Positions 13,651 through 27,548 of a DNA stretch of 64,000 nucleotides are shown here, one piece after another. Location of the stretch: NCBI GenBank assembly GCA_026545225.1, contig CM048847.1:4092001-4156000 (forward strand), read 5' to 3'. A program made the translations under genes and the position numbers. Below the pieces are notes generated by a model. It made no database searches. It had not been told where the DNA came from and saw only the letters and a list, made by a program, of their open reading frames with translations. This stretch comes from Cornus controversa (taxonomy: Eukaryota > Streptophyta > Magnoliopsida > Cornales > Cornaceae). Each line of letters begins with the position of its first letter. Position 1 is the stretch's first letter.

Positions 13651-16600
13651 TTGTTGTCATTCTCTATTTTTCTGAACATCCAGATGGTCAATTCTAGCAC
13701 GAAGCGCCATACGGTTGTCATCATGCCTGATTATTACAAGCAATTGTTCTTTTCGACTCAGAACAACTCAAACAAACATGGATGAAAATCGAATCGACAT
13801 GCTCGTCGTTTCTTTGGGACGCTTTGATGGTTTCATTTAGAAAAAAGTAGCGTACGATTAGTATTATGGCATGACTTCTCTTGGAATGCGGTTTTCGAAT
13901 CAAAACAACTCAAATGAAACAAGTTTAAAATGGTCAGTAGCTTGCTAATTGTTTCCTTTAGATGTCCAAACGGTCGAACTTGGAACGAAGCACCATACGG
14001 TTGTGATGAAGATCGGATTGACATGTTCGTCACTTCTTTTGGATGCTTTGATGGTCTAATATGGAAAAAAGAAACTTACGATTCTGATTATGGCATGACT
14101 TCTCAAGGAATGGGTTTTTGAATCAGAACAACTCAAACTAAACTTGTTTAAAATCCTTGATAGCTTGGGAATTGTTTCTTTTACTTTTCCAGATGGTTGA
14201 AGTTGGCATAGAGCACCATACAGTAGTGATCATTCATGAGTGCAGCAAGGAATTACTATTTTTGATTCAGGACGTCCTGATGGTTGAATTTGGCATAAAG
14301 CAATGTATAATTCTAAGTATGGCACGATTTCACATGGATTGGGACTTTTCGAATCAGGACAAGTCAAACGAAACAAGTTCGAAACCGTTGTTGTCATTCT
14401 CTATTCTTCTGGACATCCAAATGGTCAATTCTAGCACAAAGTGCCATACGGTTGTCGTCATGCCTGATTATTGCAAGCAATTGTTCTTTACGACTCAGAA
14501 CAACTCAAACCAACATGGATGAAGATCGGATCGACATGCTCCTCGTTTCTTTGGGACGCTTTGATGGTTTTGTTTAGAAAAAAAGCATCGTACGATTAGT
14601 ATTATGGTACGACTTCTCTGGGAATGTGATTTTCTAATCAAAACAACTCAAATGAAACAAGTTTAAAATGGTTGGTAGCTTGCTAATTGTTTCCGCTAGA
14701 TGTCCAAACGGTCGAATTTGGAACAAAGCACCATACGGTTGTGATGAAGTTTGGATTGACATGTTCGTCACTTCTTTTGGATGCTTTGATGGTCTAATAA
14801 GGAAAAAAGAAACTTACGATTCTGATTATGGCACGACTTCTCAAGGAATGGGTTTTTGAATCAGAACAACTCAAACTAAACTTGTTTAAAATCCTTGATA
14901 GCTTGTTAATTGTTTCTTTTACTTTCCAGATGGTTGAAGTTGGCATAGAGCACCATACGGTTGTGATCATTCATGAGTGCAGCAAGGAATTACTATTTTT
15001 GATTCAGGATGTCCTGATGGTTGAATTTGGCATAAAGCAATGTATAATTCTAAGTATGGCACGATTTCACATGGATTGGGACTTTTCGAATCAGGACAAG
15101 TCAAACGAAACAAGTTCGAAACCGTTGTTGTCATTCTCTATTCTTCTGGACATCCAAATGGTCAATTCTAGCACAAAGCGCCATACGGTTGTCGTCATGC
15201 CTGATTATTGCAAGCAATTGTTCTCTACGACTCAGAACAACTCAAACCAACATGGATGAAGATCGGATCGACATGCTCGTCGTTTCTTTGGGACGCTTTG
15301 ATGGTTTTATTTAGAAAAAAGCATCGTACGATTAGTATTATGGTACGACTTCTCTGGGAATGTGATTTTCTAATCAAAACAACTCAAATGAAACAAGTTT
15401 AAAATGGTTGGTAGCTTGCTAATTCTTTCCGCTAGATGTCCAAACGGTTGAATTTGGAACAAAGCACCATACGGTTGTGATGAAGTTCGGATTGACATGT
15501 TCGTCACTTCTTTTGGATGCTTTGATGGTCGAATATGGAAAAAAGAAACTTACGATTCTGATTATGGCACGACTTCTCAAGGAATGGGTTTTTGAATCAG
15601 AACAACTCAAACTAAACTTGTTTAAAATCCTTGATAGCTTGGGAATTGTTTCTTTTACTTTTCCAGATGGTTGAAGTTGGCATAGAGCACCATACGGTTG
15701 TGATCATTCATGAGTGCAGCAAGGAATTACTATTTTTGATTCAGGATGTCCTGATGGTTGAATTTGGCATAAAGCAATGTATAATTCTAAGTATGGCACG
15801 ATTTCACGTGGATTGGGACATTTCGAATCAGGACAAGTCAAACGAAACAAGTTCGAAACCGTTGTTGTCATTCTCTATTCTTCTGGACATCCAAATGGTC
15901 AATTCTAGCACAAAGCGCTATACGGTTGTCGTCATGCCTGATTATTGCAAGCAATTGTTCTCTACGACTCAGAACAACTCAAACCAACATGGATGAAGAT
16001 CGGATCAACATGCTCGTCGTTTCTTTGGGACGCTTTGATGGTTTTATTTAGAAAAAAGCATCGTACGATTAGTATTATGGTACGACTTCTCTGGGAATGT
16101 GATTTTCTAATCAAAACAACTCAAATGAAACAAGTTTAAAATGGTTGGTAGCTTGCTAATTCTTTCCGCTAGATGTCCAAACGGTTGAATTTGGAACAAA
16201 GCACCATACGGTTGTGATGAAGTTCGGATTGACATGTTCGTCACTTCTTTTGGATGCTTTGATGGTCGAATATGGAAAAAAGAAACTTACGATTCTGATT
16301 ATGGCACGACTTCTCAAGGAATGGGTTTTTGAATCAGAACAACTCAAACTAAACTTGTTTAAAATCCTTGATAGCTTGGGAATTGTTTCTTTTACTTTTC
16401 CAGATGGTTGAAGTTGGCATAGAGCACCATACGGTTGTGATCATTCATGAGTGCAGCAAGGAATTACTATTTTTGATTCAGGATGTCCTGATGGTTGAAT
16501 TTGGCATAAAGCAATGTATAATTCTAAGTATGGCACGATTTCACGTGGATTGGGACATTTCGAATCAGGACAAGTCAAACGAAACAAGTTCGAAACCGTT

Positions 16601-17599
16601 GTTGTCATTCTCTATTCTTCTGGACATCCAAATGGTCAATTCTAGCACAAAGCGCCATACGGTTATCGTCATGCCTGATTATTGCAAGCAATTGTTCTTT
16701 ACGACTCAGAACAACTAAAACCAACATGGATGAAGATCGGATCGACATGCTCGTCGTTTCTTTGGGACGCTTTGATGGTTTTATTTAGAAAAAAGCATCG
16801 TACGATTAGTATTATGGTACGACTTCTCTGGGAATGTGATTTTCTAATCAAAACAACTCAAATGAAACAAGTTTAAAATGGTTGGTAGCTTGCTAATTCT
16901 TTCCGCTAGATGTCCAAACGGTTGAATTTGGAACAAAGCACCATACGGTTGTGACGAAGTTTGGATTGACATGTTCGTCACTTCTTTTGGATGCTTTGAT
17001 GGTCGAATATGGAAAAAAGAAACTTACGATTCTGATTATGGCACGACTTCTCAAGGAATGGGTTTTTGAATCAGAACAACTCAAACTAAACTTGTTTAAA
17101 ATCCTTGATAGCTTGGGAATTGTTTCTTTTACTTTTCCAGATGGTTGAAGTTGGCATAGAGCACCATACGGTTGTGATCATTCATGAGTGCAGCAAGGAA
17201 TTACTATTTTTGATTCAGGATGTCCTGATGGTTGAATTTGGCATAAAGCAATGTATAATTCTAAGTATGGCACGATTTCACGTGGATTGGACTTTTCGAA
17301 TCAGGACAAGTAGAATGAAACAAGTTCGAAACTGTTGTTGTCATTCTCTATTTTTCTGAACATCCAGATGGTCAATTCTAGCACAAAGCGCCATACGGTT
17401 GTCGTCATGCCTGATTATTATAAGCAGTTGTTCTTTTCGACTCAGACCAACTCAAACAAACATGGATGAAGATCGGATCGACATGCTCGTCGTTTCTTTG
17501 GGATGCTTTGATGGTTTCATTTAGAAAATAGCAGCGTACGATTAGTATTTTGGCACGACTTCTCTTGGAATGCGGTTTTCGAATCAAAACAACTCAAAT

Positions 17600-20500
17600 G
17601 AAACAAGTTTAAAATGGTCGGTAGCTTGCTAATTGTTTCCTTTAGATGTCCAAACGGTCGAACTTGGAATGAAGCACCATACGGTTGTGATGAAGATCGG
17701 ATTGACTTGTTCGTCACTTCTTTTGGATGTTTTGATGGTCTAATATGGAAAAAAGAAACTTACGATTCTGATTATGGCACGACTTCTCAAGGAATGGGTT
17801 TTTGAATCAGAACCACTCAAACTAAACTTGTTTAAAATCCTTGATAGCTTGGGAATTGTTTCTTTTACTTTTCCAGATGGTTGAAGTTGGCATAGAGCAC
17901 CATACGGTTGTGATCATTCATGAGTGCAGCAAGGAATTACTATTTTTGATTCAGGATGTCCTGATGGTTGAATTCGGCATAAAGCAATGTATAATTCTAA
18001 GTATGGCACGATTTCACGTGGATTGGACTTTTCGACTCAGGACAAGTAAAACGAAACAAGTTCGAAACCGTTGTTGTCATTCTCTATTTTTCTGAACATC
18101 CAGATGGTCAATTCTAGCACAAAGCGCCATACGGTTGTCATCATGCCTGATTATTACAAGCAATTGTTCTTTTCGACTCAGAACAACTCAAACAAACATG
18201 GATGAAAATCGAATCGACATGCTCGTCGTTTCTTTGGGACGCTTTGATGGTTTCATTTAGAAAAAAGTAGCGTACGATTAGTATTATGGCATGACTTCTC
18301 TTGGAATGCTGTTTTCGAATCAAAACAACTCAAATGAAACAAGTTTAAAATGGTCAGTAGCTTGCTAATTGTTTCCTTTAGATGTCCAAACGGTCGAACT
18401 TGGAACGAAGCACCATACGGTTGTGATGAAGATCGGATTGACATGTTCGTCACTTCTTTTGGATGCTTTGATGGTCTAATATGGAAAAAAGAAACTTACG
18501 ATTCTGATTATGGCATGACTTCTCAAGGAATGGGTTTTTGAATCAGAACAACTCAAACTAAACTTGTTTAAAATCCTTGATAGCTTGGGAATTGTTTCTT
18601 TTACTTTTCCAGATGGTTGAAGTTGGCATAGAGCACCATACAGTAGTGATCATTCATGAGTGCAGCAAGGAATTACTATTTTTGATTCAGGACGTCCTAA
18701 TGGTTGAATTTGGCATAAAGCAATGTATAATTCTAAGTATGGCACGATTTCACATGGATTGGGACTTTTCGAATCAGGACAAGTCAAACGAAACAAGTTC
18801 AAAACCGTTGTTGTCATTCTCTATTCTTCTGGACATCCAAATGGTCAATTCTAGCACAAAGCGCCATACGGTTGTCGTCATGCCTGATTATTGCAAGCAA
18901 TTGTTCTTTACGACTCAGAACAACTCAAACCAACATGGATGAAGATCGGATCGACATGCTCCTCGTTTCTTTGGGACGCTTTGATGGTTTTGTTTAGAAA
19001 AAAAGCATCGTACGATTAGTATTATGGTACGACTTCTCTGGGAATGTGATTTTCTAATCAAAACAACTCAAATGAAACAAGTTTAAAATGGTTGGTAGCT
19101 TGCTAATTGTTTCCGCTAGATGTCCAAACGGTCGAATTAGGAACAAAGCACCATACGGTTGTGATGAAGTTTGGATTGACATGTTCGTCACTTCTTTTGG
19201 ATGCTTTGATGGTCTAATAAGGAAAAAAGAAACTTACGATTCTGATTATGGCACGACTTCTCAAGGAATGGGTTTTTGAATCAGAACAACTCAAACTAAA
19301 CTTGTTTAAAATCCTTGATAGCTTGTTAATTGTTTCTTTTACTTTTCCAGATGGTTGAAGTTGGCATAGAGCACCATACGGTTGTGATCATTCATGAGTG
19401 CAGCAAGGAATTACTATTTTTGATTCAGGATGTCCTGATGGTTGAATTTGGCATAAAGCAATGTATAATTCTAAGTATGGCACGATTTCACATGGATTAG
19501 GACTTTTCGAATCAGGACAAGTCAAACGAAACAAGTTCGAAACCGTTGTTGTCATTCTCTATTCTTCTGGACATCCAAATGGTCAATTCTAGCACAAAGC
19601 GCCATACGGTTGTCGTCATGCCTGATTATTGCAAGCAATTGTTCTTTACGACTCAGAACAACTCAAACCAACATGGATGAAGATCGGATCGACATGCTCG
19701 TCGTTTCTTTGGGACGCTTTGATGGTTTTATTTAGAAAAAAGCATCGTACGATTAGTATTATGGTACGACTTCTCTGGGAATGTGATTTTCTAATCAAAA
19801 CAACTCAAATGAAACAAGTTTTAAATGGTTGGTAGCTTGCTAATTCTTTCCGCTAGATGTCCAAACGGTTGAATTTGGAACAAAGCACCATACGGTTGTG
19901 ATGAAGTTCGGATTGACATGTTCGTCACTTCTTTTGGATGCTTTGATGGTCGAATATGGAAAAAAGAAACTTACGATTCTGATTATGGCACGACTTCTCA
20001 AGGAATGGGTTTTTGAATCAGAACAACTCAAACTAAACTTGTTTAAAATCCTTGATAGCTTGGGAATTGTTTCTTTTACTTTTCCAGATGGTTGAAGTTG
20101 GCATAGAGCACCATACGGTTGTGATCATTCATGAGTGCAGCAAGGAATTACTATTTTTGATTCAGGATGTCCTGATGGTTGAATTTGGCATAAAGCAATG
20201 TATAATTCTAAGTATGGCACGATTTCACGTGGATTGGGACATTTCGAATCAGGACAAGTCAAAGGAAACAAGTTCGAAACCGTTGTTGTCATTCTCTATT
20301 CTTCTGGACATCCAAATGGTCAATTCTAGCACAAAGCGCCATACGGTTATCGTCATGCCTGATTATTGCAAGCAATTGTTCTTTACGACTCAGAACAACT
20401 CAAACCAACATGGATGAAGATCGGATCGACATGCTCGTCGTTTCTTTGGGACGCTTTGATGGTTTTATTTAGAAAAAAGCATCGTACGATTAGTATTATG

Positions 20501-23500
20501 GTACGACTTCTCTGGGAATGTGATTTTCTAATCAAAACAACTCAAATGAAACAAGTTTAAAATGGTTGGTAGCTTGCTAATTCTTTCCGCTAGATGTCCA
20601 AACGGTTGAATTTGGAACAAAGCACCATACGGTTGTGACGAAGTTCGGATTGACATGTTCGTCACTTCTTTTGGATGTTTTGATGGTCTAATATGGAAAA
20701 AAGAAACTTACGATTCTGATTATGGCACGACTTCTCAAGGAATGGGTTTTTGAATCAGAACCACTCAAACTAAACTTGTTTAAAATCCTTGATAGCTTGG
20801 GAATTGTTTCTTTTACTTTTCCAGATGGTTGAAGTTGGCATAGAGCACCATACGGTTGTGATCATTCATGAGTGCAGCAAGGAATTACTATTTTTGATTC
20901 AGGATGTCCTGATGGTTGAATTTGGCATAAAGCAATGTATAATTCTAAGTATGGCACGATTTCACGTGGATTGGACTTTTCGAATCAGGACAAGTAGAAC
21001 GAAACAAGTTCGAAACTGTTGTTGTCATTCTCTATTTTTCTGCACATCCAGATGGTCAATTCTAGCACAAAGCGCCATACGGTTGTCGTCATGCCTGATT
21101 ATTACAAGCAATTGTTCTTTTCGACTCAGAACAACTCAAAAAACATGGATGAAGATCGGATCGACATGCTCGTCGTTTCTTTGGGATGCTTTGATGGTTT
21201 CATTTAGAAAATAGCAGCGTACGATTAGTATTTTGGCACGACTTCTCTTGGAATGCAGTTTTCGAATCAAAACAACTTAAATGAAACAAGTTTAAAATGG
21301 TCGGTAGCTTGCTAATTGTTTCCTTTAGATGTCCAAACGGTCGAACTTGGAACGAAGCACCATACGGTTGTGATGAAGATCGGATTGACTTGTTCGTCAC
21401 TTCTTTTGGATGTTTTGATGGTCTAATATGGAAAAAAGAAACTTACGATTCTGATTATGGCACGACTTCTCAAGGAATGGGTTTTTGAATCAGAACCACT
21501 CAAACTAAACTTGTTTAAAATCCTTGATAGCTTGGGAATTGTTTCTTTTACTTTTCCAGATGGTTGAAGTTGGCATAGAGCACCATACGGTTGTGATCAT
21601 TCATGAGTGCAGCAAGGAATTACTATTTTTGATTCAGGATGTCCTGATGGTTGAATTCGGCATAAAGCAATGTATAATTCTAAGTATGGCACGATTTCAC
21701 GTGGATTGGACTTTTCGACTCAGGACAAGTAAAACGAAACAAGTTCGAAACCGTTGTTGTCATTCTCTATTTTTCTGAACATCCAGATGGTCAATTCTAG
21801 CACGAAGCGCCATACGGTTGTCATCATGCCTGATTATTACAAGCAATTGTTCTTTTCGACTCAGAACAACTCAAACAAACATGGATGAAAATCGAATCGA
21901 CATGCTCGTCGTTTCTTTGGGACGCTTTGATGGTTTCATTTAGAAAAAAGTAGCGTACGATTAGTATTATGGCATGACTTCTCTTGGAATGCGGTTTTCG
22001 AATCAAAACAACTCAAATGAAACAAGTTTAAAATGGTCAGTAGCTTGCTAATTGTTTCCTTTAGATGTCCAAACGGTCGAACTTGGAACGAAGCACCATA
22101 CGGTTGTGATGAAGATCGGATTGACATGTTCGTCACTTCTTTTGGATGCTTTGATGGTCTAATATGGAAAAAAGAAACTTACGATTCTGATTATGGCATG
22201 ACTTCTCAAGGAATGGGTTTTTGAATCAGAACAACTCAAACTAAACTTGTTTAAAATCCTTGATAGCTTGGGAATTGTTTCTTTTACTTTTCCAGATGGT
22301 TGAAGTTGGCATAGAGCACCATACAGTAGTGATCATTCATGAGTGCAGCAAGGAATTACTATTTTTGATTCAGGACGTCCTGATGGTTGAATTTGGCATA
22401 AAGCAATGTATAATTCTAAGTATGGCACGATTTCACATGGATTGGGACTTTTCGAATCAGGACAAGTCAAACGAAACAAGTTCAAAACCGTTGTTGTCAT
22501 TCTCTATTCTTCTGGACATCCAAATGGTCAATTCTAGCACAAAGCGCCATACGGTTGTCGTCATGCCTGATTATTGCAAGCAATTGTTCTTTACGACTCA
22601 GAACAACTCAAACCAACATGGATGAAGATCGGATCGACATGCTCCTCGTTTCTTTGGGACGCTTTGATGGTTTTGTTTAGAAAAAAAGCATCGTACGATT
22701 AGTATTATGGTACGACTTCTCTGGGAATGTGATTTTCTAATCAAAACAACTCAAATGAAACAAGTTTAAAATGGTTGGTAGCTTGCTAATTGTTTCCGCT
22801 AGATGTCCAAACGGTCGAATTAGGAACAAAGCACCATACGGTTGTGATGAAGTTTGGATTGACATGTTCGTCACTTCTTTTGGATGCTTTGATGGTCTAA
22901 TAAGGAAAAAAGAAACTTACGATTCTGATTATGGCACGACTTCTCAAGGAATGGGTTTTTGAATCAGAACAACTCAAACTAAACTTGTTTAAAATCCTTG
23001 ATAGCTTGTTAATTGTTTCTTTTACTTTTCCAGATGGTTGAAGTTGGCATAGAGCACCATACGGTTGTGATCATTCATGAGTGCAGCAAGGAATTACTAT
23101 TTTTGATTCAGGATGTCCTGATGGTTGAATTTGGCATAAAGCAATGTATAATTCTAAGTATGGCACGATTTCACATGGATTGGGACTTTTCGAATCAGGA
23201 CAAGTCAAACGAAACAAGTTCGAAACCGTTGTTGTCATTCTCTATTCTTCTGGACATCCAAATGGTCAATTCTAGCACAAAGCGCCATACGGTTGTCGTC
23301 ATGCCTGATTATTGCAAGCAATTGTTCTTTACGACTCAGAACAACTCAAACCAACATGGATGAAGATCGGATCGACATGCTCGTCGTTTCTTTGGGACGC
23401 TTTGATGGTTTTATTTAGAAAAAAGCATCGTACGATTAGTATTATGGTACGACTTCTCTGGGAATGTGATTTTCTAATCAAAACAACTCAAATGAAACAA

Positions 23501-24650
23501 GTTTTAAATGGTTGGTAGCTTGCTAATTCTTTCCGCTAGATGTCCAAACGGTTGAATTTGGAACAAAGCACCATACGGTTGTGATGAAGTTCGGATTGAC
23601 ATGTTCGTCACTTCTTTTGGATGCTTTGATGGTCGAATATGGAAAAAAGAAACTTACGATTCTGATTATGGCACGACTTCTCAAGGAATGGGTTTTTGAA
23701 TCAGAACAACTCAAACTAAACTTGTTTAAAATCCTTGATAGCTTGGGAATTGTTTCTTTTACTTTTCCAGATGGTTGAAGTTGGCATACAGCACCATACG
23801 GTTGTGATCATTCATGAGTGCAGCAAGGAATTACTATTTTTGATTCAGGATGTCCTGATGGTTGAATTTGGCATAAAGCAATGTATAATTCTAAGTATGG
23901 CACGATTTCACGTGGATTGGGACATTTCGAATCAGGACAAGTCAAAGGAAACAAGTTCGAAACCGTTGTTGTCATTCTCTATTCTTCTGGACATCCAAAT
24001 GGTCAATTCTAGCACAAAGCGCCATACGGTTATCGTCATGCCTGATTATTGCAAGCAATTGTTCTTTACGACTCAGAACAACTCAAACCAACATGGATGA
24101 AGATCGGATCGACATGCTCGTCGTTTCTTTGGGACGCTTTGATGGTTTTATTTAGAAAAAAGCATCGTACGATTAGTATTATGGTACGACTTCTCTGGGA
24201 ATGTGATTTTCTAATCAAAACAACTCAAATGAAACAAGTTTAAAATGGTTGGTAGCTTGCTAATTCTTTCCGCTAGATGTCCAAACGGTTGAATTTGGAA
24301 CAAAGCACCATACGGTTGTGACGAAGTTCGGATTGACATGTTCGTCACTTCTTTTGGATGTTTTGATGGTCTAATATGGAAAAAAGAAACTTACGATTCT
24401 GATTATGGCACGACTTCTCAAGGAATGGGTTTTTGAATCAGAACCACTCAAACTAAACTTGTTTAAAATCCTTGATAGCTTGGGAATTGTTTCTTTTACT
24501 TTTCCAGATGGTTGAAGTTGGCATAGGGCACCATACGGTTGTGATCATTCATGAGTGCAGGAAGGAATTACTATTTTTGATTCAGGATGTCCTGATGGTT
24601 GAATTTGGCATAAAGCAATGTATAATTCTAAGTATGGCACGATTTCACGT
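17600..24650 (+). repeat. Five-unit tandem duplication, offset 3683 bp
   Basis: 17600-20950 recurs at 21290-24650 with very few differences. Markers such as GAATTAGGAACAAAG (19135 and 22818), TCTAATAAGGAAAAAAG (19213 and 22896) and CAAAGGAAACAAG (20260 and 23943) are in both. Class order inside each super-unit is I, I, II, II, II. Part of it (13194-14800) also matches 17614-19200 at 4420 bp. Confidence 0.85.
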
Positions 24651-27201
24651 GGATTGGACTTTTCGAATCAGGACAAGTAGAACGAAACAAGTTCGAAACT
24701 GTTGTTGTCATTCTCTATTTTTCTGAACATCCAGATGGTCAATTCTAGCACAAAGCGCCATACGGTTGTCCTCATGCCTGATTATTACAAGCAATTGTTC
24801 TTTTCGACTCAGAACAACTCAAACAAACATGGATGAAGATCGGATCGACATGCTCGTCGTTTCTTTGGGATGCTTTGATGGTTTCATTTAGAAAATAGCA
24901 GCGTACGATTAGTATTTTGGCACGACTTCTCTTGGAATGCGGTTTTCGAATCAAAACAACTCAAATGAAACAAGTTTAAAATGGTCAGTAGCTTGCTAAT
25001 TATTTCCTTTAGATGTCCAAACGGTCTAACTTGGAACGAAGCACCATACGGTTGTGATGAAGATCGGATTGACATGTTCGTCACTTCTTTTGGATGCTTT
25101 GATGGTCTAATATGGAAAAAAGAAACTTACGATTCTGATTATGGCATGACTTCTCAAGGAATGGGTTTTTGAATCAGAACAACTCAAACTAAACTTGTTT
25201 AAAATCCTTGATAGCTTGGGAATTGTTTCTTTTACTTTTCCAGATGGTTGAAGTTGGCATAGAGCACGATACAGTAGTGATCATTCATGAGTGCAGCAAG
25301 GAATTACTATTTTTGATTCAGGACGTCCTGATGGTTGAATTTGGCATAAAGCAATGTATAATTCTAAGTATGGCACGATTTCACATGGATTGGGACTTTT
25401 CGAATCAGGACAAGTCAAACGAAACAAGTTCGAAACCGTTGTTGTCATTCTCTATTCTTCTGGACATCCAAATGGTCAATTCTAGCACAAAGCGCCATAC
25501 GGTTGTCGTCATGCCTGATTATTGCAAGAAATTGTTCTTTACGACTCAGAACAACTCAAACCAACATGGATGAAGATCGGATCGACATGCTCGTCGTTTC
25601 TTTGGGACGCTTTGATGGTTTCATTTAGAAAAAAGCAGCGTACGATTAGTATTATGGCACGACTTCTCTTGGAATGCGGATTTTGAATCAAAACAACTCA
25701 AATGAAACAAGTTTAAAATGGTCGGTAGCTTGCTAATTGTTTCCTTTAGATGTCCAAACGGTCGAACTTGGAACGAAGCACCATACGGTTGTGATGAAGA
25801 TCGGATTGACATGTTCGTCACTTCTTTTGGATGCTTTGATGGTCTAATTTGGAAAAAAGAAACTTACGATTCTGATTATGGCACGACTTCTCAAGGAATA
25901 GGTTTTTGAATCAGAACAACTCAAACTAAACTTGTTTAAAATCCTCGGTAGCTTGGGAATTGTTTCTTTTACTTTTCCAGATGGTTGAAGTTGGCATAGA
26001 GCACCATACGATTGTGATCATTCATGAATGCAGCAAGGAATTACTATTTTTGATTCAGGACGTCCTGATGGTTGAATTTGGCATAAAGCAATGTATAATT
26101 CTAAGTATGGCATGATTTCATGTGGATTGGGACTTTTCGAATAAGGACAAGTCAAACGAAACAAGTTCGAAACCGTTGTTGTCATTCTCTATTCTTCTGG
26201 ACATCCAAATGGTCAATTCAAGCACAAAGCGCCATACGGTTGTCGTCATGCCTGATTATTGCAAGCAATTGTTCTTTACGACTCAGAACAACTCAAACCA
26301 AAATGGATGAAGATCGGATCGACATGCTCGTCGTTTCTTTGGGACGCTTTGATGGTTTTATTTAGAAAAAAAGCATCATACGATTAGTATTATGGCACGA
26401 CTTCTTTGGGAATGTGGTTTTCTAATCAAAACAACTCAAATGAAACAAGTTTAAAATGGTTGGTAGCTTGCTAATTGTTTCCGCTCGATGTCCAAACGGT
26501 CGAATTTGGAACAAAGCACCATACGGTTGTGATGAAGTTCGGATTGACATGTTCGTCACTTCTTTTGGATGCTTTGATGGTCTAATATGGAAAAAAGATA
26601 CTTACGATTCTGATTATGGCACGACTTGTCAAGGAATGGGTTTTTGAATCAGAACAACTCAAACTAAACTTGTTTAAAATCCTTGATAGCTTGGGAATTG
26701 TTTCTTTTACTTTTCCAGATGGTTGAAGTTGGCATAGCGCACCATACGGTTGTGATCATTCATGAGTGCAGCAAGGAATTACTATTTTTGATTCAGGATG
26801 TCCGGATGGTTGAATTCGGCATAAAGCAATGTATAATTCTAAGTATGGCATGATTTAACGTGGATTGGACTTTTCGAATCAGGACAAGTAAAACGAAACA
26901 AGTTCGAAACCGTTGTTGTCATTCTCTATTTTTCTGAACATTCAGATGGTCAATCTAGCACAAAGCGCCATACGGTTGTCGTCATGCCTGATTATTACAA
27001 GCAATTGTTCTTTTCGACTCAGAACAACTCAAATAAACATGGATGAAGATCGGATCGACATGCTCGTCGTTTCTTTGGGATGCTTTGATGGTTTCATTTA
27101 GAAAAAAGCAGCGTACGATTAGTATTATGGCACAACTTCTCTTGGAATGCGGTTTTCGAATCAAAACAACTCAAATGAAACAAGTTTAAAATGGTCGATA
27201 G

Positions 27202-27308
27202 TGTAACGCCCCGGTTCCCCCGACTCCGGGAAACCGGAGGTTAACCCGTCCATTAGTCCCAATGGACCCTTTTTACCCTCTATAAGGTACCATGCTATGA
27301 TACCATCC
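27202..27308 (-). mobile_element. LTR-end remnant plus primer-binding-like site
   Basis: Starts TGTAACGCCCCGG directly after the satellite. It resembles the LTR boundaries at 30648 and 51752, read on the minus strand as an LTR 3' end, but belongs to neither family. It ends with 27294-27305, which reads TGGTATCATAGC on the minus strand. That is one mismatch from the initiator tRNA-Met primer-binding site (PBS) of the intact element. On the minus strand the order is therefore truncated 5' LTR (27309-28086), PBS, then the last part of a different LTR. All internal sequence is missing. It could be a deletion chimera or a separate small non-autonomous element. Confidence 0.6.
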
Positions 27309-27548
27309 TGTCACACCCCAATTATCGACTCCCTGAAAATTGGAGGTGAACTTGTTCATTTAAATCCCAATGAACCTCCTCCGATTTCTCGATTACCGCG
27401 GAAGCTAATCATACGCAAGTAATTATCTATGCGTATACTCATCACGATCCATTCCAATGGGCCACACATCGTTTTATGCATCCACAACATTCAATTTCTA
27501 CTCTTAGATCATGAAAAATCACAAAAAAACACATTTTTAAGGGTTACA

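Larger units (their letters stand above)
1..27201 (+). repeat. Satellite array, left block (about 37 units of ~737 bp)
   Basis: Head-to-tail tandem array that runs in from the left edge. The landmark ATGGT(T/C)GGTAGCTTGCTAAT recurs at 666, 1404, 2141, 2878, 3615, 4351 and so on to 27190, with steps of 733-739 bp, mostly 736-738. Each unit holds several copies of CATACGGTTGT. Units differ by scattered substitutions and rare small indels, for example a 3-bp loss near 10707. Open frames of 60-143 codons recur in every unit only because the DNA repeats; they shift and break between units and look non-coding. The array stops at 27201, where an LTR remnant begins. Size, homogeneity and chromovirus insertions suggest centromeric or pericentromeric satellite, but location is inference. 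Confidence 0.97.

Noticed and set aside
1-27201. CENP-B-box-like motif in the satellite
   Set aside because: The needed TTCG....A..CGGG core was not found; TTCGAAACCG and similar phrases lack the CGGG half.
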